Shown here piece after piece: positions 58,866 to 64,000 of a stretch of DNA of 64,000 nt (the first letter of the stretch is position 1; each line of letters starts with the position of its first letter). The DNA is from Antedon mediterranea (taxonomy: Eukaryota > Echinodermata > Crinoidea > Comatulida > Antedonidae): contig NC_092672.1 in the NCBI RefSeq assembly GCF_964355755.1, positions 32,360,501-32,424,500 on the forward strand, given 5' to 3'. A program made the translations under genes and the position numbers. The notes below the pieces were generated by a model. The model worked only from the letters and a program-made list of their open reading frames with translations, was not told where the DNA came from and did not search any database.

Positions 58866-61800
58866 GAAAGTAGAAACTTCCCAAAAACAGATTTGGTACG
58901 ATTTTCTACTTTTTAATGTCAATAGTAGGCTTCATAAAGTATGTACAGAAGACATTTACATGTACTTTAGTACCCACAACCAAAGAAAGAACTTTGGAAT
59001 CTGGTAAAGCATTTTTCTATCATGGGTATAAAAACATTGAACTTAAATCTAAATTCAAGGGAATACCATAGTCTGATATTAATGTCTAGACTTAGAACAA
59101 CAAAAGAAATTAAACACATTAAACTGACCAGGATTAAAAAGGATTAAATCAATCTCTATTGTTGTCTTGTCTGGTAAGGTTTCATGTTGAAACTAATTGG
59201 AGATTCAACTTATCTCTTTAACAAGTCACATTTTGACCTATTCAGATTGGACAATTGAGTATTTGTGCTTTACTGTACTTTAAAAGTCTTACATTTAACT
59301 TGATAGACCAAGTATTGTACTGTACTGTATAGGTGAATTGTATGATGTCTGTGAAGTCAAGAAAGAGATTGTCTAAGGAAAGAATGGAACATCTTTGATA
59401 ATAAAAAAGAGGAAGCTTGTTCTTGTGAATAAAGCAAGTACATTCAACCTATTCTGAACAGAAAACCAAGTATTTGTTGTCTTCGACTAGAGAAAGAGAC
59501 TGTATCAGCAAACGAAGAATGGACAATCTTTGATGATGAAGGGCATTGTATTGCTTAAAGTAATAAAAAAAAAATGGTAGAAGTACTAAGACTAAAAGAA
59601 TGAAGTAACTGTCCAATTGGCAAAACTCTCTACTGCTAGTCTACTCGACATTACAATAAATAATCTTTCTCATCTGAATACTAATCAAAATTGTATCAAA
59701 ACTTCTGATTGCATTTATCTCTAAAGCAAACATATTTTTGTTGAATAAGTGTATATTGTAGCCACTGGGTCTTTATTTTATCTTCTTTGACCAGCGTTTA
59801 ATCAAGGCTTGAATTGAATTAGATTTCCACGGTAGCTAAATCAAGACCTAATATCTAGTTATACAAAAAAGATCAATAATGGAGTGTGATGCTATCTTCT
59901 GAAATATTACTGAACTAACAGTGGGTCGGCGAGTTTTAACAATGGGTCAGCGGTCATTCATTTTGGACACAAGATATTCATTCTTTTAATGAAAGAAAAT
60001 TATCAAGGCACAGTGATGCATACAGTGGTCATTCAGATAAAATACAAAAGGGGCGAACAACTATTGTTGGAACCTATACTACAATAAAAGATATTCTATT
60101 ATTAGAAGTTATCATTATTTTACTTGTTGCTAAATAAAATTTAGATAGTTGTTTGGATAGTGCAACAATTTTGATGATGCTAATGGTATGTATGAATCCC
60201 TATAATATAAAATGGAATAATCCATGTCCAATGTCCATACAGACTGACCGTTGACCCTGAATTATTCTATCAATGTACATAAGGAACCTTTGGCATAATG
60301 CTTGACCAAAGGGTATTTGGTTACTATGAATAATATCAAATACTGTAAGCCTAGAGCCGAATAAGCAATACTATGGGTAGCATGTGCAATATTATAACAT
60401 GGTATTATCGTAAGTATTTAATAGTTTGGTTTGCGGGGAAAAAAAAAATTAAAATAAACAATACAGTACTCAGAATAGACTTTTGAAGGCCACTTAACAT
60501 CATCCAAGTTTGACAGACAACAAAAGCGCCAGACAATTTAATTACAATCTTTTAATGACTCATTACTTGCTGGTTGTGTAATTAACACCTTAAAATATAA
60601 TTAATTAAAGTACATCATTCACAGAATATGCTAATTATAACTATTCAAATGCCTCATTAATTCGCTAATTGGTTTTTTTTTATATAACAAATTGCTTTTT
60701 CTAAAGCCAAAATTATTCTACTGGCACAGTTAATGTACTGTACTTTTTCTTTAATGTGTTTATGCATTTACTATATGGCAAGGCTTTTTGTAATCATACT
60801 GTATACTTACTAGAGTTTCTTTTTTAAACAAACTATAATACCTCAATACATTATAAGTACTGCAGTAACTGCAGTAGAATAATGATTCCTAACGACAACA
60901 AAAACATTCATGGTTAATTTACATTTTCAAATGTATTAGAATGGTATCTATAGATTTCCTTAATTATAATATTGTATGTTTGTAATACGATTAATATTTC
61001 TCATCCTATAATAAGTGAATTAAACATTCCTACAATATAATCCCTCCTTCCCCATCTCACCCTTGAATTGAATTACAACAAAGGACTTTAAAATTGTTAT
61101 ACATAATCAGTCTTCTTGTTCGCCATGCTTTAATATGTGGCAACGGTTTTATTTATCATTCACGACAGAGAAGGTCACTTCAGTATCATCATCAGTGAAC
61201 AGGCAGCTTAATCTAGCAATAGACACACGTCTTTGTCCGGAAACTCAATGGTCAATGAAACTAACTGACCAACACATTTGTCACTAAAAAAAACAACTAC
61301 AGCTCAGAATTTTTCATTTCACGCTTCACTAAATTAGAAAACTATATGTTCACGTCTGTTTCTACCATCCTTGGGGGCAAGCATTGTCATTGGTCAGTTG
61401 GAAGGGTCAATCGGTCAGTCTAAATGTAAATGACCACATATCGTTGTTTTCACACTAATTAAACACAAGTTTGCATACGTAATAAACTACACTATGATAA
61501 GAAAATCCAAATTTCGATATCGATTGATAATACTGCAAATTATTATGGCCAACGCTACAAGTATGGCACGCACAAATAATTTTGAGTATTAATATTCCAT
61601 TGCATAATATTTTAGCCTGATTAGTACAATATGATAAATCATACATACATCCTCCCACATTGTGTTATAACTAATATAGGATAACTCAAATCGATTTTAA
61701 GTTAATATTTTTTTCTCAAAGTAATAAAGTAAATATGTTACAGGGACAAAATCAAACAGAAAACAGCATGTTTTTAAGGTTATCTCGACTATAATAATAA

Positions 61801-61879
61801 AAAAACAAGACTATTTGTAAATATAAGCATAACGTAAATATTTATAGGAAGAGAGATAGACAAGTTGCTGGTATGATGT

Positions 61880-62013
61880 TGATCGAGTAATGTCATGTGC
61901 CCAAATATGGTAGCAATGGCCAAATATGGTTGTGATATAATGTCATCATGACCATATATGGACAGATTTTTTTTGTCACATAAAGTTTGATAGTGCAGAC
62001 AGAGTTTTATGCA
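61880..62013. mobile_element. MITE family 1, copy in SKI intron
   Basis: CAAATATGGTAGCAATGGCC, ATGTCATCATGACCATATAT and AAAGTTTGATAGTGCAGACA match the family core and right end. The left end is altered. Confidence 0.6.
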
Positions 62014-64000
62014 ATGTAGCTTAAAATTCTCCATTTAATATTCTTCCTTCCCTTATCTAGCCTTGAATCATTTAATTTTGTAATCAAACTTCCTGATTGG
62101 TCGTTGGTCTTGCACGCGGTCAGTTGTAGACACACCCTTGTGTAATTGAACATGGCGCTATTCATCGTGTTCGTGCAATTCCATTGAGAGTACTGGTTTA
62201 TCAACACCATTATAAACATAGGATTAGCTGGTCTCAGAGAACAGATGAACTATGCTTGACCATTCTCACTGACCATTCACTCTATTGTTTAATCTGTACA
62301 GTCTGCTGGTTGACATTACAAATCACCTTATCAACAGGCTAGTGCTTGTGTAATGTCCAGTAATGGCTGACACACTTGGACCATTCACTTAAGTATTGCA
62401 TACAAGGTTGTCTGTAATGTCCAAGGGTACAGTACTGTATGTCTGACCACTACATTCAATTGTTTAATTGACCAGACAGAAATAGACTAGAGGTCAAGAA
62501 GAAACTTCAATTAATACTTTTCTTTCGAACAGGAAAAAATGCAATACAGCTAGATCTACCAAAACAAGGCGCCCTGGTCCTTCAAATAGAAAAATACAAA
62601 AGAGCCCCTTGTTTTGGGACACCCCTATTAAGGAACATCCCTAATTTCCTGTGAAACTATATTTTTTACACTACAGCCAACCTCTATTCTCGGCACACCC
62701 TTTTTTTTTCCACAGTTGCTACTGTATCTAATATCAAGCAATGTATGTACAGTAATAAATAAATATATTTAATAAATAAATGTTGTACATTTGATACTTC
62801 AGTAACAAATATTTCTTTAAAATTAAATTTATTTTAAAAACTCAAATATGAATTCTCAATTATTTAATTTTTACAGTTGAACTTTTCAACTTTCACGGCA
62901 GCAACAAAGGCTTAGTGAAATCCAAAAGTGCCTAATATCACACCAAATGTCAACAGTGTTGATAATAAGGATCAGGACACCTTTTTAATTCCATGTTTTG
63001 GGTGATTTCCAAATTCATTGGGTATGTACAGTATGTACTGTCTGGTTTTTATCTGCTTAAAATCACATGCTACAAAAATCGATATCTGAACATTGTGTCA
63101 ACAAAGTCTAATGAACTGTCTGATAATTGGCTATATTTTTTTAACTGTAATATTCATAAGAATCAATAACAAAAATTCTATTATTTAAAAAAAAATCCAT
63201 TTCATTATTTTGGGCAAATTTTTAAGTGCATAACTTGCTTTGTATTGTGGTACAGTTGTACATATACTTTTCATTACAATGATAACATCCACAATTTTTT
63301 TGTTAATACAGTATCTCTTTAAATTACATTTTTTTACCTATTTATTTGCCAGCTAGCTATTCCAACAAACACATTGCTTTTTAGGAAAATTTATATTTAA
63401 AATTTGATGTTACAAAAGCTAAAAACTTGAGTCATCAATTTGGCCAAATTTTATTTAAAATAACATGCCCTACTGTATTAATTTATTTCACTCAGTTTCT
63501 TTGACATGAGGTTTGATATCCTTGTTTAACAATGGTGTTCCCGAGTGACCCAATAAAAAAAAAAACTATTATTACTTTTATTGTAACTTATATAGTATTT
63601 CTTATAATTCTAAATGGATGAAATAATCTTTCAATCATGTTACTTAATAAATTGCTTTTCTTTATGAAATATTTATAAATTATACATATTATTATATTAC
63701 ACTGCCATTACAGCATATTAAATTCAGGAGATATGCTGAATTCAGATGTCAGCTATAGTCTAATCAGTTGAGATAGCATATGATAATGCTCAGCTCTAGA
63801 TGAAAGTTGGGGCCATCTCTGAAGCAGCCATGCTCGTCTACATGCTACCAGCAGTGAAGCAAAGCCTCGGCACTATCATTAACCAGACAACACAGACACG
63901 ACGACGCCGCAAAATTAATCAGTCTCAGTCATAATCTCATGGCAGGCCAATTACTCAGGTCACATGACAAGTTGAGCACTTACTGTTCGATATTATGGAG

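Larger units (their letters stand above)
50667..64000 (-). other. SKI: Probable long intron of the SKI homologue
   Basis: No exon resembling the SKI N-terminal domains was found above the acceptor at 50667, so the rest of the window is probably intron; large first introns are usual for this gene. It holds a retrotransposon tail, a piggyBac-like element, minisatellites and MITEs, listed separately. Between them (52540-55370, 56400-58500, 58870-61870, 62020-64000) I see only AT-rich single-copy-like DNA with no convincing gene. A separate nested gene cannot be excluded. Confidence 0.55.

Overview
This is an AT-rich, intron-rich animal genome window. The words AGGCCTA and TAGGCCTAC occur again and again. 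Small DNA transposons, minisatellites and degraded non-LTR retroelements fill the introns and spacers. The gene set (a PARP12/ZAP-like gene, ICMT, RCC2, C7orf25 and SKI homologues) is general metazoan. With the AGGCCTA-rich texture it suggests a marine invertebrate deuterostome, perhaps an echinoderm. The species is an inference and cannot be proven here.

Layout. 0-4 kb: gene-poor, with a reverse transcriptase remnant and a 78-bp tandem array. 4-13.3 kb (+): a multi-exon gene whose spliced product has a CCCH finger, WWE domains, a PARP catalytic domain and a hydrophobic C-terminus of several membrane segments. Its introns hold a 5'-truncated non-LTR retrotransposon and two elements with TAGTCGCGTG inverted ends. 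14.4-19.1 kb: two decayed tandem copies of this gene; the second lost the catalytic domain but keeps an open frame for the membrane tail. 21.6-24.2 kb (+): ICMT in four coding exons, followed by a 60-bp array made of its own last codons. 28.9-37.3 kb (-): RCC2 in nine coding exons. 37.9-40.5 kb (+): a UPF0415/C7orf25 homologue in seven exons, head-to-head with RCC2 over a 561-bp shared promoter; its last intron carries a 39-bp array that is open on both strands. 40.5-48.8 kb: intergenic, with minisatellites and MITEs. 48.8-50.7 kb (-): the last five exons of a SKI/SnoN homologue. The rest of the window is probably its long upstream intron, with a piggyBac-like TTAA element, a retrotransposon tail and minisatellites.

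The five genes do not form one pathway. They cover mono-ADP-ribosylation, CAAX-protein methylation, mitotic/small-GTPase signalling, an uncharacterised conserved protein and TGF-beta co-repression. The strongest candidate for something undescribed is the CCCH-WWE-PARP protein with a multi-pass membrane tail and its decaying tandem relatives. All exon boundaries come from reading splice sites and phase by eye, without transcript data.
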